Shown here: piece after piece, positions 8,576 through 18,254 of the stretch | Layout: every line of letters starts with the position of its first letter | Numbering within the stretch: the first letter of the stretch is position 1 | Assembly (NCBI RefSeq): GCF_009768885.1 | Contig: NZ_WSQA01000013.1 | Coordinates: 1-64,000 of the forward strand | DNA length: 64,000 nt | Direction: 5' to 3' | Source: Sphingobacterium humi | GTDB taxonomy: Bacteria > Bacteroidota > Bacteroidia > Sphingobacteriales > Sphingobacteriaceae | Notes under the pieces: generated by a model | Databases searched by the model: none | What the model saw: the letters and a program-made list of their open reading frames with translations, nothing else | What the model was told of the DNA's origin: nothing | Made by a program: the position numbers and the translations under genes

Positions 8576-9751
8576 TTACATAATAAGGACCCTCCCATCC
8601 TGAATTTTAAATTTAAAAGATGATATTTTTTCCATTTGACGGAGTAATTCGTTCAGACTTTTGGTTCTACGGATCATGCCTGAGAATTTATCATCGGCCT
8701 TTCTTAAATAAGAAACCTGCTCAATGTCATACCATTCCCTAATTTTTGCGATGACCGTCTCTATACGATCTTCTTGAAACCTAAAATATCCTTCTTTCCA
8801 GGCCAATATGGTTTTGATATCGGCCTTTTCAATGGCTATTTCTTGATTTTGATCGGTTGAAGTGGATTTAAAGCCTGGGTTTAACACTTTCGATTGTCCG
8901 GCCACTTGGACTTCCACTTTGCCCTCTACCAGTGTGGTTACGACTTTATCGGCTTGGCGCTCGCTTGAGACATTAAACTTTGTTCCCAGCACCTTGATTC
9001 GGGTTTGATTCGTACGAACAATAAAGGGTCTATTTTTATCGGGTTCAACTTCTAAAAACACCTCTCCAGTGATGGCTATTTCTCGTTCATTTGCAGCAAA
9101 CAGGGCTGGATACGTGACTGCAGCACCCGAATTCAACCATACATGGGTTCCATCCTCCAATTCTAATTGCAGGGATGAGCCCTTCGGCGATATAAAAGTT
9201 CTGGACTCACCCAACGCCGTAGTGGGGGTAGAGATTTTAAACAGTTTATTTCCTTTCGCATCGATAGCAACCGTAATCCCTTCTTCAAGCATACTATTCT
9301 CACTTTGCTGGGCAAGGTGAAACTCTTTCCCATCGGTACGCTGAATAACGGGTACCCCGTCTTCCATCAATTCAATATCATTAGTCAGGATTTTTCCAGA
9401 CACTGCTGACTCTGCTGAATGCTTCATGCTGTGGTAGTAGCCCCCAGCAATCAACAAGAGCGATGCGGCAGCAAAGCCCAACCATTTATAAAGCGCTAAT
9501 CGTTTGATCCTTTGGGAAGTTATTTCCTGATCTTCAATTTCATTCAATATGTGATGCAAAATTCCCCCCTTATTAAATTGGGGTGCCAGCTGTGATCGAA
9601 GTTCCGCGCGATCGAGGTGCTGATCGACCATACGGTTAAATTCAGCATCCTCGCATTCATCCAGCATGCGAAGAAACTCTTCAAGCTCCTTTCTAGAAAG
9701 TTGATTAGATAGATATTGATCAAAAAGATTTAGTAATCTTTGATTGTTCAT
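8576..9751 (-). CDS. FecR-family anti-sigma/sigma-regulator membrane protein
   Basis: A 391-aa single-pass inner-membrane protein. The cytoplasmic N-terminal domain (LFDQYLSNQLSRKELEEFL) should bind the ECF sigma; one transmembrane helix is near residues 88-105 (WLGFAAASLLLIAGG). The periplasmic FecR domain has LELEDGTHVWLNSGAAVTYP and GEVFLEVEPDKNRPFIV (about 190-245). The C-terminal DUF4974-type domain (IREWYDIEQV, SLNELLRQMEK) is expected to meet the STN domain of the neighbouring SusC. It lies between the sigma gene and susC in the same orientation, the standard arrangement for substrate-induced SusCD expression. Confidence 0.95.
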   Translation of the reverse strand: MNNQRLLNLFDQYLSNQLSRKELEEFLRMLDECEDAEFNRMVDQHLDRAELRSQLAPQFNKGGILHHILNEIEDQEITSQRIKRLALYKWLGFAAASLLLIAGGYYHSMKHSAESAVSGKILTNDIELMEDGVPVIQRTDGKEFHLAQQSENSMLEEGITVAIDAKGNKLFKISTPTTALGESRTFISPKGSSLQLELEDGTHVWLNSGAAVTYPALFAANEREIAITGEVFLEVEPDKNRPFIVRTNQTRIKVLGTKFNVSSERQADKVVTTLVEGKVEVQVAGQSKVLNPGFKSTSTDQNQEIAIEKADIKTILAWKEGYFRFQEDRIETVIAKIREWYDIEQVSYLRKADDKFSGMIRRTKSLNELLRQMEKISSFKFKIQDGRVLIM

Positions 9752-9847
9752 AAAAAGGTTATTGTCAATTAGGTTATACAGGAAATTTCCCCTGATCTAT
9801 TAACAATACACCACAAAAAAAGAAATGGACTAGTTGAATGGAAAAAT

Positions 9848-10438
9848 TTATTTTTCCAGCAGGTACATCAGGAACAACAGCTGTAACATATCTTTACTGA
9901 TTTCAGAATTCCGTAAGGATTTTAAGGCTTGAACAATATGGTTTTTGACGGTATTGGGGGATATCTTCAATTCCTCAGCAATTTCTTTATACGACATCCC
10001 ATCCACTTTACTCATCATAATCGCTCGTTCCTGTTGTAGGGGTAAACCATCAAAACAGGTTTGTAATTTATTGGCCAATTCCTGGTTTAATAGCTGTTCA
10101 TCGGCAGCAGGGCTAAATCCTTGAACATAATGTAACAAACGCTCAAAAGCTTCCTGAGATCGCTTGATACTACGTAACTTATTTAATGCTTCCCGCTTGA
10201 CAAGGGTGTAAAGAAATGGCCATACAGGGCTATCAGCCAGTAATTGGGATTTATTATTCCAAAGCTTAATAAAAACCTCCTGTACTAAATCTTCACTCCA
10301 ACCGGTATCTTTCAATAAGGTAAAAGCAATTTGATATACATCTGTAGCATAAACAGCATATAGCTTCGCAAGGGCCATAGTATCCCCCTGTTGAAGATCT
10401 ATAATCGTTTGATTATCGATATGTTGTTGTTTACTCAT
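9848..10438 (-). CDS. ECF RNA polymerase sigma factor (SusCD-associated)
   Basis: A 196-aa sigma-70 family ECF factor. Region 2 is recognisable as DTGWSEDLVQEVFIKLWNN (about residues 44-62), and region 4 has an HTH with MSYKEIAEELKISPNTVKNHI (about 148-168). It is the first gene of the minus-strand locus and lies 96 bp upstream of fecR. Together with FecR and the STN-bearing SusC it should form a cell-surface signalling system that induces the SusCD operon when substrate is bound. Confidence 0.95.
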   Translation of the reverse strand: MSKQQHIDNQTIIDLQQGDTMALAKLYAVYATDVYQIAFTLLKDTGWSEDLVQEVFIKLWNNKSQLLADSPVWPFLYTLVKREALNKLRSIKRSQEAFERLLHYVQGFSPAADEQLLNQELANKLQTCFDGLPLQQERAIMMSKVDGMSYKEIAEELKISPNTVKNHIVQALKSLRNSEISKDMLQLLFLMYLLEK

Positions 10439-10726
10439 AGATATTAGGTTCCCAATGGCTATTAATGAGGCGCCAGTTGATATACAATTTTAACAATTTT
10501 TTTAAATAAGTTATACCAGCTTAGCTTGAATTTGCAGTTTATTTTTAAATCTATCAAGAAAGATCGACTTAAATGTAACGATTCCCCCTTTTAACCAGCT
10601 TTCCCAAATTTACCTACCTACCAATAGTACTCCCCATCGAATTCACTGTATACCTATATAGTTAGCCTTATTTTAACCTTTAGTTTAAGAAAAATTAAAA
10701 TAAGTAAATCACCAACCCAATTAATT

Positions 10727-10996
10727 ATGAGCATTCACATTGACAGCAAACTACTCCAGCGATTCTTTGGGGGCTACTGTTCTCCACAGGAAAACCAGGT
10801 TGTCAATACGTACATCCAAGGCTCTGCAGGCAAAAGGCACCTCTTCCTCTTTTTAAAAATGAAATGGAATTTGCAGCAGGAAGAGGAATTGAACCTGGAG
10901 GAATTGGCGGATTACAAATCCTTATTCTGGCGATTGGTGGAAGAAGAAATGGCACCTGTACATAAAAGCAGATCTTGTTGTTTCGTGGATCATTGA
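10727..10996 (+). CDS. Stand-alone FecR N-domain-like (anti-sigma-like) small protein
   Basis: An 89-aa protein that resembles only the cytoplasmic N-terminal domain of Bacteroidota FecR proteins: LLQRFFGGYCSPQEN at residues 9-23 followed by a helical segment with WN and SLFWRLVEEEM. There is no transmembrane helix, FecR domain or C-terminal domain, and only 89 bp separate its stop from the susC start, so there is no room for them. It could be a decayed fecR or a genuine soluble anti-sigma domain. The only candidate partner without its own FecR is the ECF sigma at 19637-20260, at the far end of this locus. The family assignment rests on pattern recognition of a short sequence. Confidence 0.6.
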   Translation: MSIHIDSKLLQRFFGGYCSPQENQVVNTYIQGSAGKRHLFLFLKMKWNLQQEEELNLEELADYKSLFWRLVEEEMAPVHKSRSCCFVDH

Positions 10997-11048
10997 TCTC
11001 CTCCTAGCCTAAAGATTAAAAAAGATAAAATATTATCTAACAAACCAA

Positions 11049-11063
11049 TGCCCTTTAAGGGCA
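11049..11063 (+). promoter_or_regulatory. Perfect 15-nt palindrome in susC leader
   Basis: TGCCCTTTAAGGGCA has 7-bp arms around a central T and ends 22 bp before the susC ATG at 11086. It could be an operator, or an mRNA hairpin (5-bp TGCCC/GGGCA stem with a 5-nt loop) near the translation start. No U-tract follows. Confidence 0.4.
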
Positions 11064-11085
11064 AACACATATTAAACAAACAGTT

Positions 11086-14000
11086 ATGAAACGCTATTTA
11101 ATCAAAGCAAGTTTTTTGGCTTATTTTTTAATACCCTTGCTGCCATACCCTACCACAGCGAATGAGCGCGATAGCTTGAGTACTTTTGTACAACAACAGC
11201 GCATTAGCGGACGCGTGGTAAATGCGAGCGGCCGAGGGCTTGCGAATGTCTCCATTCAGGTCAAGGGTACAACCGTTGGGACAAGTACGGGAGCCGATGG
11301 AACATTTAGTCTCAACGCAGCCAGCAATGCCACCCTGGTCGTTCAACTTCTAGGCTATCATAAACAAGAGCTGCCCCTGCAAGGGAAAACAACGATAGAG
11401 GTTACCCTGACCGAAGTAACCCGAGTTATTGAAGACGTGGTGGTAACGGGATACCAGACCTTGAGTAAGCGCCAATTTACAGGAGCTTCAACCAAACTTA
11501 AAGCCGAGGATGTATTACGCGATGGGGTTCCGGATATCTCCCGCATGCTGGAGGGGCAGGTGGCCGGGGTTTCCGTTCAAAACGTATCCGGTACGTTTGG
11601 GGCGGCACCTAAAATCCGGGTCCGCGGCGTCAGTTCCATCAACGGCGATAATAAACCGCTATGGGTGGTCGATGGGATTATCCTCGAGGATATCATCAAT
11701 ATTTCCAACGAGCAGCTGTCTACCGGTGACCCCAATACCTTAATAGGATCTTCTGTTGCCGGCATCAATCCCAACGACATCGAGAGTATTGAAATTCTGA
11801 AAGATGCGGCAGCCACATCCCTCTACGGAGCTCGTGCCATGAACGGCGTGGTGGTAGTGACCACCAAAAAAGGACGTATTGGCGAACCTATGGTTTCGTA
11901 TAATGGTAATTTCACCACCTACCTTAAACCTAGCTATCAGCAATTTGACATCCTTAATTCCTACGATCAAATGTCTATGTATGCGGAGCTGGAGCGGAAA
12001 GGCTGGTTGAATTATGGTACCACCGCCCGATCGATCAATGGGGGTATTTATAGTAAAATGGCCGACCTGATTCTCCAATATAACGAATCGGATGGCAGTT
12101 ATGGCCTTCGAAACGATGCCCCCAGTAGGCGTAAATTCTTAGAACGCTATGCCTATTCCAATACCGATTGGTTCGACCTGCTGTTCAACAATTCCCTGAT
12201 GCAGGAACATACCGTAAGTATGTCAACAGGTACGGAAAAATCACAATTATATGCCTCCACTAGTTATCTAAACGATAATGGTTGGAGCATCAGCGATCAG
12301 GTAGAGCGCTTTACCGGAAACCTACGGGCCACCTTTAATCCGAACCCGAAATTTAGCTATGGCTTGATTACCCAAGGATCCATTCGGAATCAGAATGCCC
12401 CGGGAACCCTAGGACGTACCAGCAACCCAGTCAGTGGGATGTTTAATCGCGACTTCGACATTAACCCCTTCAATTACGCCATGAATACCAGTAGGGCACT
12501 GACAGCCTATGATGAAGCGGGCGACCTGGAATACTTCCGTCGCAATTTTGCCCCCTTCAATATTCTGCATGAACTAAACCAGAATACTATAGACCTGAGT
12601 TTTATGGACTTTAAGGTGCAGGGTGATTTGCGCTATCAATTCTTAAAAAACTTGAAGTTCTCCTTTGAAGGTGCCTACCGCTATGCAAAAACCAACCAAG
12701 AACATAACGTTTATGAAAACTCAAATATGCCACAGGCTTATCGGGCCGATGGGGATGCAACGATCCGAAGTATCAATCGTTTTCTCTACAGAAACCCCGA
12801 TAATCCGGAAGCCGAGCCTATTTCAGTATTGCCTTATGGCGGATTTTACTTCACCAACGACTCGTACTTGAAGAGCTATAACGTCCGTAATTCCCTGGAC
12901 TTCAGCCAGAGGTTCAACGAAATACACGATTTGAGGGCCTACGGTTTTATGGAAATGCGCTATGCCGACCGACAGTTTAAAACTTTTAATGGCTATGGTT
13001 ATCAATTTGATAAGGGCGGAACGCCTTATGTGGATCCGAACTTCTTAAAAATGATGGTAGAAGCCAATCAGGATTATTATTCCATGACCAAGCGCTACGA
13101 TCGTTTTCTAGCCTACGGTTTAAATGCGGGTTATACCTTTAAGGATCGCTACAACTTTGCGGCAACCTTACGCTATGATGGTTCGAACTTAATGGGTAAA
13201 TCGAATACAGCACGATGGTTACCCACCTGGAACATCAGTGGTTCCTGGAACATCGATGCCGAAGATTTCTTCAATAAGCAAGATGTCTTCCATTCGGCTA
13301 AGCTGCGCGCCAGTTACGGTCTGACTGCCAGCAGTGGGCCTGCCACTAACTCCAGCATCGTCTTACGCAATGCATCCGCAAACCGCCCCTATCTTTCGGA
13401 GCGTGAGTCGGTAATTTCGCTAGAAAACCTAGAAAACTCGCAACTGACCTGGGAGAAAATGTATAAAACCAATGTGGGTATAGACCTTAGTTTATTGCAA
13501 CGTAGATTAAACTTAACCGTGGATTATTATGCACATGAAAGTTACGATCTAATTGGCAGGGTGCGCACTGGCGGTATCGGCGGTGAAGCCGTAAAACTTG
13601 CCAACTATGCCGATATGGAGGCCAAAGGGATTGAAGCGACCATCGGTATGCAGTTTATCAATCGGGACAAGTGGAAATGGAATACCAATCTAAACTTTGG
13701 CCATAATAAATCGAAGATTACCCACCTGCTCAATGAGCCTAACATCTGGTCCTTAATCAATACCGATGGTGGTCCGAAGGTAGGCTATGCGCAACGTGGT
13801 TTGTTCTCCTTGAATTACCAAAACTTAGATGCGGAGAAAGGAATCCCGCAATTTATTAACGAGAAAGGAGAAATCAGCAGTGCCGTATATCTTCAAGATT
13901 TAAATACAAACCATTTAATATATGAAGGCCCCATAGACCCGGTATTTACCGGAGGCTTTTTCAATAGCGTGAATTATGGCAATTTCCGCCTATCGGCGCT

Positions 14001-14448
14001 ATTTACCTTCAGTAGTGGCAATGTGGTTCGCTTGCGTCCGGTATTTAACAGCTCTTATTCTGAGCTGGATGCCACTGGCGAAGAGTTTTTAAACCGTTGG
14101 CTACTCTATGGCGAGCAGGCGGCACCTTCAATCCTCGATAAACGTGAGTATGATAAACTACGCTTTGAGGCCTCCTACCCATACAATAATTACAATTACT
14201 CGACCCAAAGGACGGCTCACGGTGATTTTATAAGACTAAAACAAGTTATGCTTTCGTACAGCCTGCCGCAGCAATTCTTACAACGGTTTAAAGCCAAAAG
14301 TGCAACTATCAGCTTGGTAGGAAATAATATTTGGCTTCTCTATGCTGATAAGGACTTAAACGGTCAAGATCCTGAGTTCTTTGGCTCCGGGGGTGTGGCC
14401 ATGCCATTACCTAAGCAGTATACACTATCATTAAAATTAGGGCTATGA
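11086..14448 (+). CDS. SusC/RagA TonB-linked outer-membrane transporter without STN domain
   Basis: A 1120-aa SusC-family protein. Signal peptide, then directly a carboxypeptidase-regulatory-like domain (ISGRVVNASGRGLANVSI at about 38-55), TonB box region (VIEDVVVTGYQTLSKRQFTG), plug motifs (PLWVVDGIILEDI; IEILKDAAATSLYGARAMNG) and the beta-barrel to the C-terminus. Unlike the other two SusC proteins in the window it has no STN domain, so it should not signal through a periplasmic FecR; correspondingly only a FecR fragment precedes it. Its stop overlaps a possible susD ATG (ATGA at 14445-14448). Heads an operon with susD, a zinc-metallohydrolase lipoprotein and two DUF4302 genes. Confidence 0.95.
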   Translation: MKRYLIKASFLAYFLIPLLPYPTTANERDSLSTFVQQQRISGRVVNASGRGLANVSIQVKGTTVGTSTGADGTFSLNAASNATLVVQLLGYHKQELPLQGKTTIEVTLTEVTRVIEDVVVTGYQTLSKRQFTGASTKLKAEDVLRDGVPDISRMLEGQVAGVSVQNVSGTFGAAPKIRVRGVSSINGDNKPLWVVDGIILEDIINISNEQLSTGDPNTLIGSSVAGINPNDIESIEILKDAAATSLYGARAMNGVVVVTTKKGRIGEPMVSYNGNFTTYLKPSYQQFDILNSYDQMSMYAELERKGWLNYGTTARSINGGIYSKMADLILQYNESDGSYGLRNDAPSRRKFLERYAYSNTDWFDLLFNNSLMQEHTVSMSTGTEKSQLYASTSYLNDNGWSISDQVERFTGNLRATFNPNPKFSYGLITQGSIRNQNAPGTLGRTSNPVSGMFNRDFDINPFNYAMNTSRALTAYDEAGDLEYFRRNFAPFNILHELNQNTIDLSFMDFKVQGDLRYQFLKNLKFSFEGAYRYAKTNQEHNVYENSNMPQAYRADGDATIRSINRFLYRNPDNPEAEPISVLPYGGFYFTNDSYLKSYNVRNSLDFSQRFNEIHDLRAYGFMEMRYADRQFKTFNGYGYQFDKGGTPYVDPNFLKMMVEANQDYYSMTKRYDRFLAYGLNAGYTFKDRYNFAATLRYDGSNLMGKSNTARWLPTWNISGSWNIDAEDFFNKQDVFHSAKLRASYGLTASSGPATNSSIVLRNASANRPYLSERESVISLENLENSQLTWEKMYKTNVGIDLSLLQRRLNLTVDYYAHESYDLIGRVRTGGIGGEAVKLANYADMEAKGIEATIGMQFINRDKWKWNTNLNFGHNKSKITHLLNEPNIWSLINTDGGPKVGYAQRGLFSLNYQNLDAEKGIPQFINEKGEISSAVYLQDLNTNHLIYEGPIDPVFTGGFFNSVNYGNFRLSALFTFSSGNVVRLRPVFNSSYSELDATGEEFLNRWLLYGEQAAPSILDKREYDKLRFEASYPYNNYNYSTQRTAHGDFIRLKQVMLSYSLPQQFLQRFKAKSATISLVGNNIWLLYADKDLNGQDPEFFGSGGVAMPLPKQYTLSLKLGL

Positions 14449-14465
14449 GTATTAGAACACATATC

Positions 14466-15932
14466 ATGAAAACAAAAACGAATTATCTACTCGCGCTCTT
14501 CCTGCTAAGTTTAGCATGTACGAGTTGCAATAAATTCCTGGATGTAACTCCTGATCAACGCGCTGACCTCGAAAAAAACGAAAACATTGGCGAGTTATTA
14601 GCTACAGCCTATCCGCAGGCCAATTACATTCCATTTACGGAAGCCATCTCGGATAATGCCGGCGATAAAGGTTCTGGAACGGTATCACAAGTAAATTCAG
14701 CCCCATTCCTCTTCCAGGATGTGGCAGACATCTATTCCGATTCGCCGACCTACTATTGGAACGCTGCATACAAGGCTATAGCCGCGGCAAACCATGCTTT
14801 GCAAGCGATTGAAAAACAAGGTAAAGGCGCTACATTAAATGCCTTTAAAGGGGAAGCTTTAGTGGCACGTGCCTATGCACACTTTATGCTGGTGAAGCTT
14901 TTCGCCTGGGGCGATGATCCAAAGGAAAACGCAGGAAAACCCGGAATCCCTTATGTAACCAGTGTAGAGGATGTGGTTGTTAAAAAATACGAACGTGGAA
15001 CAGTTGGCCAAGTATATGAAGCCATTGAAAAGGACCTCCTGGCCGGCTTACCTTTACTCGACGACCGGATTTATAAATCGCCAAAATACCATTTCACCAC
15101 CAATGCTGCGCATGCCTTTGCCAGTCGGTTTTACCTCTTCAAAAAGAATTATGCTAAAGTAATTGAGCATTCGAATCTGGTGTTAGGATCGGGAGATCCA
15201 AAATCATTATTACGTCAGGTTAATAGTGCTACCTATCGTAGTTTACAATATTATGAATTAGAGGCCCAGTATACGCGTGCCGAAAACGCCGCCAATATCC
15301 TTCTGGTGGAAGCACCCTCGATTTGGGGGCGAAGTTATCCGCGCTATCGCTATAGTTTTGATTATCCGACATTTCAAAGCCTATTTGGCTCCAACGTGAG
15401 TGGAGGATCTTGGGGATATAATATCTATGGAAACGATGTTACACTAAATATACCTAAGTTCAGAGAGCACTTTGTGCGGCAAGATTTACATGCCGAAACG
15501 GGGATTCCCTATAATATGATCCCTTTATTTACGATGGAGGAAGTTCTCTTTAACAGAGCAGAGGCAAACAGTATGCTTGGAAATTTTGACGCTGCCCTTG
15601 TCGACCTTAATCATTATGTCGCTACACGCATGGTTGTTAGTCAGCAGAATCCGGTGTTCTCCGCAGCACTCCTGCTCAGCCGCAATAAGCTCTTAAACTT
15701 TTATGAAACTTCCGACTTGCAGTATGCCCTTGTGCAATGCGTATTAGATCTGAAGCGATTCAATTTTATGCACGAAGGCATGCGTTGGTTTGATATCATT
15801 CGCCACAAATTGAAAGTGGTGCACCGAACCACGGATGGCAAGGTTCTCACCTTAGGACCTAATGATCCGATGCGGATTTTCCAAATCCCTCAAGAAGCCC
15901 AAAGCTCCGGTATTGAATTGAACCCGAGGTAA
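14466..15932 (+). CDS. RagB/SusD family nutrient-uptake lipoprotein
   Basis: A 488-aa SusD-like lipoprotein. I chose the ATG at 14466 because MKTKTNYLLALFLLSLACTSC is a clean lipoprotein signal (lipidated Cys about residue 21, then NKFLDVTPDQ); an in-frame ATG at 14445 overlaps the susC stop. SusD features include FKGEALVARAYAHFMLVKLFAWG in the TPR-like part and LKRFNFMHEGMRWFDIIRHK near the C-terminus. It pairs with the SusC immediately upstream. Confidence 0.93.
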   Translation: MKTKTNYLLALFLLSLACTSCNKFLDVTPDQRADLEKNENIGELLATAYPQANYIPFTEAISDNAGDKGSGTVSQVNSAPFLFQDVADIYSDSPTYYWNAAYKAIAAANHALQAIEKQGKGATLNAFKGEALVARAYAHFMLVKLFAWGDDPKENAGKPGIPYVTSVEDVVVKKYERGTVGQVYEAIEKDLLAGLPLLDDRIYKSPKYHFTTNAAHAFASRFYLFKKNYAKVIEHSNLVLGSGDPKSLLRQVNSATYRSLQYYELEAQYTRAENAANILLVEAPSIWGRSYPRYRYSFDYPTFQSLFGSNVSGGSWGYNIYGNDVTLNIPKFREHFVRQDLHAETGIPYNMIPLFTMEEVLFNRAEANSMLGNFDAALVDLNHYVATRMVVSQQNPVFSAALLLSRNKLLNFYETSDLQYALVQCVLDLKRFNFMHEGMRWFDIIRHKLKVVHRTTDGKVLTLGPNDPMRIFQIPQEAQSSGIELNPR

Positions 15933-15998
15933 GCTGTTAAACTAATTTAGAAACAATTGCTTCGTCTTCTCGACTGAAGCAGGAAGAACTTAACTAAG

Positions 15999-16868
15999 AT
16001 GAAAAAGATAATCAAATATTGCTGTTTTGGGATAGCCTTGTTTAGCCTTTTAAGCTGTAACAATGATGATCCTCTTCCAGAAACCCCAATTGTTGGGTTA
16101 GGTGGCGATGTGTGGACAACCGGTCCCATTGACCAGTGGATAGATAAGGAATTATTGACCCCCTATAACATTGAAATTAAATACAAATGGGATCCCTACG
16201 AATTAAACTACTTACGCAATCTGGTGCCCATTAAGGAAGATCAGGTTATTAAAGTCATAAACGCTGTAAAACAGATATGGTTGCTGCCTTATGAAAAAGT
16301 TGCCGGCCAAACCTTCATTAAAACCTTTGCGCCCCGCCAGTTTGTGTTGGCAGGAAGTGCGGAATACAATACCAATGGTACCATTGTGCTCGGACAGGCG
16401 GAAGGCGGACGAAAGATTGTACTGCTACGCTTGAATGATTTCAATCCAGCGAATAAAGAAGCACTCCAGGAGCTGTTGCACACCATTCACCATGAGTTTG
16501 CACATATCCTACACCAAAATGTGCTATACCCCTTGGAATGGAAATTCCTAAACCCCCAATGGTATACTGCAACATGGTTTAATAATACTGATGACGATGC
16601 CCATCGGCAGGGTTTAATTTCCGCCTATGCGAAATCCAATGCCGATGAGGACTTCGTGGAAACGGTTTCCTTTTTATTGGTGTTTGGCCAAGAATATTAC
16701 GATAATGTGATTGCGAAAGACGATGTGCCGGAAGCTTCCAAAAACATCTTTCGCAGAAAACAACAAATGATTATCGAGTATTTTGCCAGCAAGTATAAAA
16801 TCGACTTCAATGCATTGCAGGCGGCAACCCAAGAGGCTATTAACAACTATAAAAGCCCGACCAATTAG
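15999..16868 (+). CDS. Substrate-import-associated zinc metallohydrolase lipoprotein
   Basis: A 289-aa lipoprotein (lipobox FSLLSC, Cys20) with a zincin motif HEFAH at residues 165-169 in LLHTIHHEFAHILHQ. The C-terminal part contains an acidic candidate third ligand in DEDFVETVSFLLV. It matches the family described as lipoprotein HExxH metallohydrolases that travel with SusC/SusD pairs. It probably sits at the outer membrane and processes the imported ligand; the true substrate (peptide or other) is not established. It follows susD by 66 bp and precedes two DUF4302 genes. Confidence 0.88.
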   Translation: MKKIIKYCCFGIALFSLLSCNNDDPLPETPIVGLGGDVWTTGPIDQWIDKELLTPYNIEIKYKWDPYELNYLRNLVPIKEDQVIKVINAVKQIWLLPYEKVAGQTFIKTFAPRQFVLAGSAEYNTNGTIVLGQAEGGRKIVLLRLNDFNPANKEALQELLHTIHHEFAHILHQNVLYPLEWKFLNPQWYTATWFNNTDDDAHRQGLISAYAKSNADEDFVETVSFLLVFGQEYYDNVIAKDDVPEASKNIFRRKQQMIIEYFASKYKIDFNALQAATQEAINNYKSPTN

Positions 16869-16905
16869 CCTAATATTAACTTATAGCCAGTAATGGCATT
16901 ATGAA

Positions 16906-18243
16906 ATGAAGATCATCATGAAAAATAAAATAGCAATACCTGGCATCCTACTTAGTGGACTTCTGCTACTTGGCATCAGCAGCTGTTCCAAGGATGATTT
17001 TAAAGGGGAAAGACCCGACCAGAAATTGACAGCAGCTCTCGAAAGCTATAGTATCCTATTAACGGAAGCCCCGCACGGCTGGAAAGCACATTTATTTACC
17101 GGCTCCGTCGGAGGCTACGGATTTTGGTTTGAGTTTAACAAAGAAAACAAGGTCAGCATGTTTGCAGACTTTCGGACAGAATCCGGAAATCAAGCAGCCC
17201 AGAGTTCTTATCGATTAAAGGCTACGCTTCTGCCGGCACTTTATTTCGACACCTATTCCTATCTCCATGAACTGGCCGATCCGGATAATAGGGTTAATGG
17301 AGGAACAGCCGGTTGGGGGCTATTATCCGATTTCGAGTTTTCCTTCCGTGAGGTTAAAGGGGATACCATCCTTTTGACAGGAAATCTCAACAACAGCAAG
17401 CTCCAATTAGTCAAAGCAAGTGCCGCAGAAAAAGCAGCATATCAACGTGGAAACCTCAATGCCTTACGGGCAGACGCCACTCGTTTTTTCCAAACCAGCT
17501 CCTTTTTGTTTTTAAAAGATAATGCCAACACGGTCTACAGTGTGAATATGAATATCAGTCAGAAAACAGTGGCCTTTAACTATTCCGTAGGTCAAACGAT
17601 GGAAACAGCCTTACTGGGTTTTGCTTTCTCTGGCGAGAACGACCTTATCCTTTCTGAACCTTTTATAAAGGGCGGTATCCATATCGATCGATTTATTCGC
17701 ACAGAAGTCGCTGGAGCACCCGTCATAAAAGCAGCATTGGCGAAAGAAACCATGGAAATTCAGAAAACTGAAAACCCCTTATTTCCATTCTTTTTGATGT
17801 GGGGCAGCAGCTATCAGCTTATCCGTGTTCCTATAGAAACTACTTCGCAAGGGAATAAATCTGACTTTGATTTACGCAGAACGGCCGCACTTACAGCCAT
17901 GAGAGCTTTATTAAGGGCCGGCACAACTTTCCCGGAGATGCGCATTGCGATTAATAAATCGGAAAAGCTGGTGGTAGTGAACCAGATTATTAGACAAACT
18001 CCCTATAGTTTCAATGCTAATTTCGCCTTTTCTTATACCGAGCAGGATAATGCCATTAAACTTAAATATGAAGGGCCCATGGATGGGAATTCAACGGTAA
18101 TTGAACCGGGTTTTAAGCCTATAATCGATGGCTTGACCGATGGGGCGATGGAGTTTGATTTCGATTTAACTACTCCGCAATTGCGGGCATTTGGACAAAG
18201 TAAAAGCCTTACTAATTTCCGCTTTGTCGGCTTGATTAATTAA
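16906..18243 (+). CDS. DUF4302 lipoprotein (first of tandem pair)
   Basis: A 445-aa lipoprotein (lipobox LGISSC; an ATG at 16918 is an equally good start). It matches DUF4302 through the N-terminal pattern ...YSILLTEAPHGWKAHLFTG and GFWFEFNKENKVSMFADF, where a conserved Gly-Trp precedes the first beta-strand. There is no catalytic motif. DUF4302 proteins are Bacteroidota-specific and co-occur with SusCD and the HExxH lipoprotein, so a surface binding or scaffolding role is plausible but unproven. It is followed 11 bp later by a diverged paralogue. Confidence 0.85.
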   Translation: MKIIMKNKIAIPGILLSGLLLLGISSCSKDDFKGERPDQKLTAALESYSILLTEAPHGWKAHLFTGSVGGYGFWFEFNKENKVSMFADFRTESGNQAAQSSYRLKATLLPALYFDTYSYLHELADPDNRVNGGTAGWGLLSDFEFSFREVKGDTILLTGNLNNSKLQLVKASAAEKAAYQRGNLNALRADATRFFQTSSFLFLKDNANTVYSVNMNISQKTVAFNYSVGQTMETALLGFAFSGENDLILSEPFIKGGIHIDRFIRTEVAGAPVIKAALAKETMEIQKTENPLFPFFLMWGSSYQLIRVPIETTSQGNKSDFDLRRTAALTAMRALLRAGTTFPEMRIAINKSEKLVVVNQIIRQTPYSFNANFAFSYTEQDNAIKLKYEGPMDGNSTVIEPGFKPIIDGLTDGAMEFDFDLTTPQLRAFGQSKSLTNFRFVGLIN

Positions 18244-18254
18244 AAACTAAAGAA

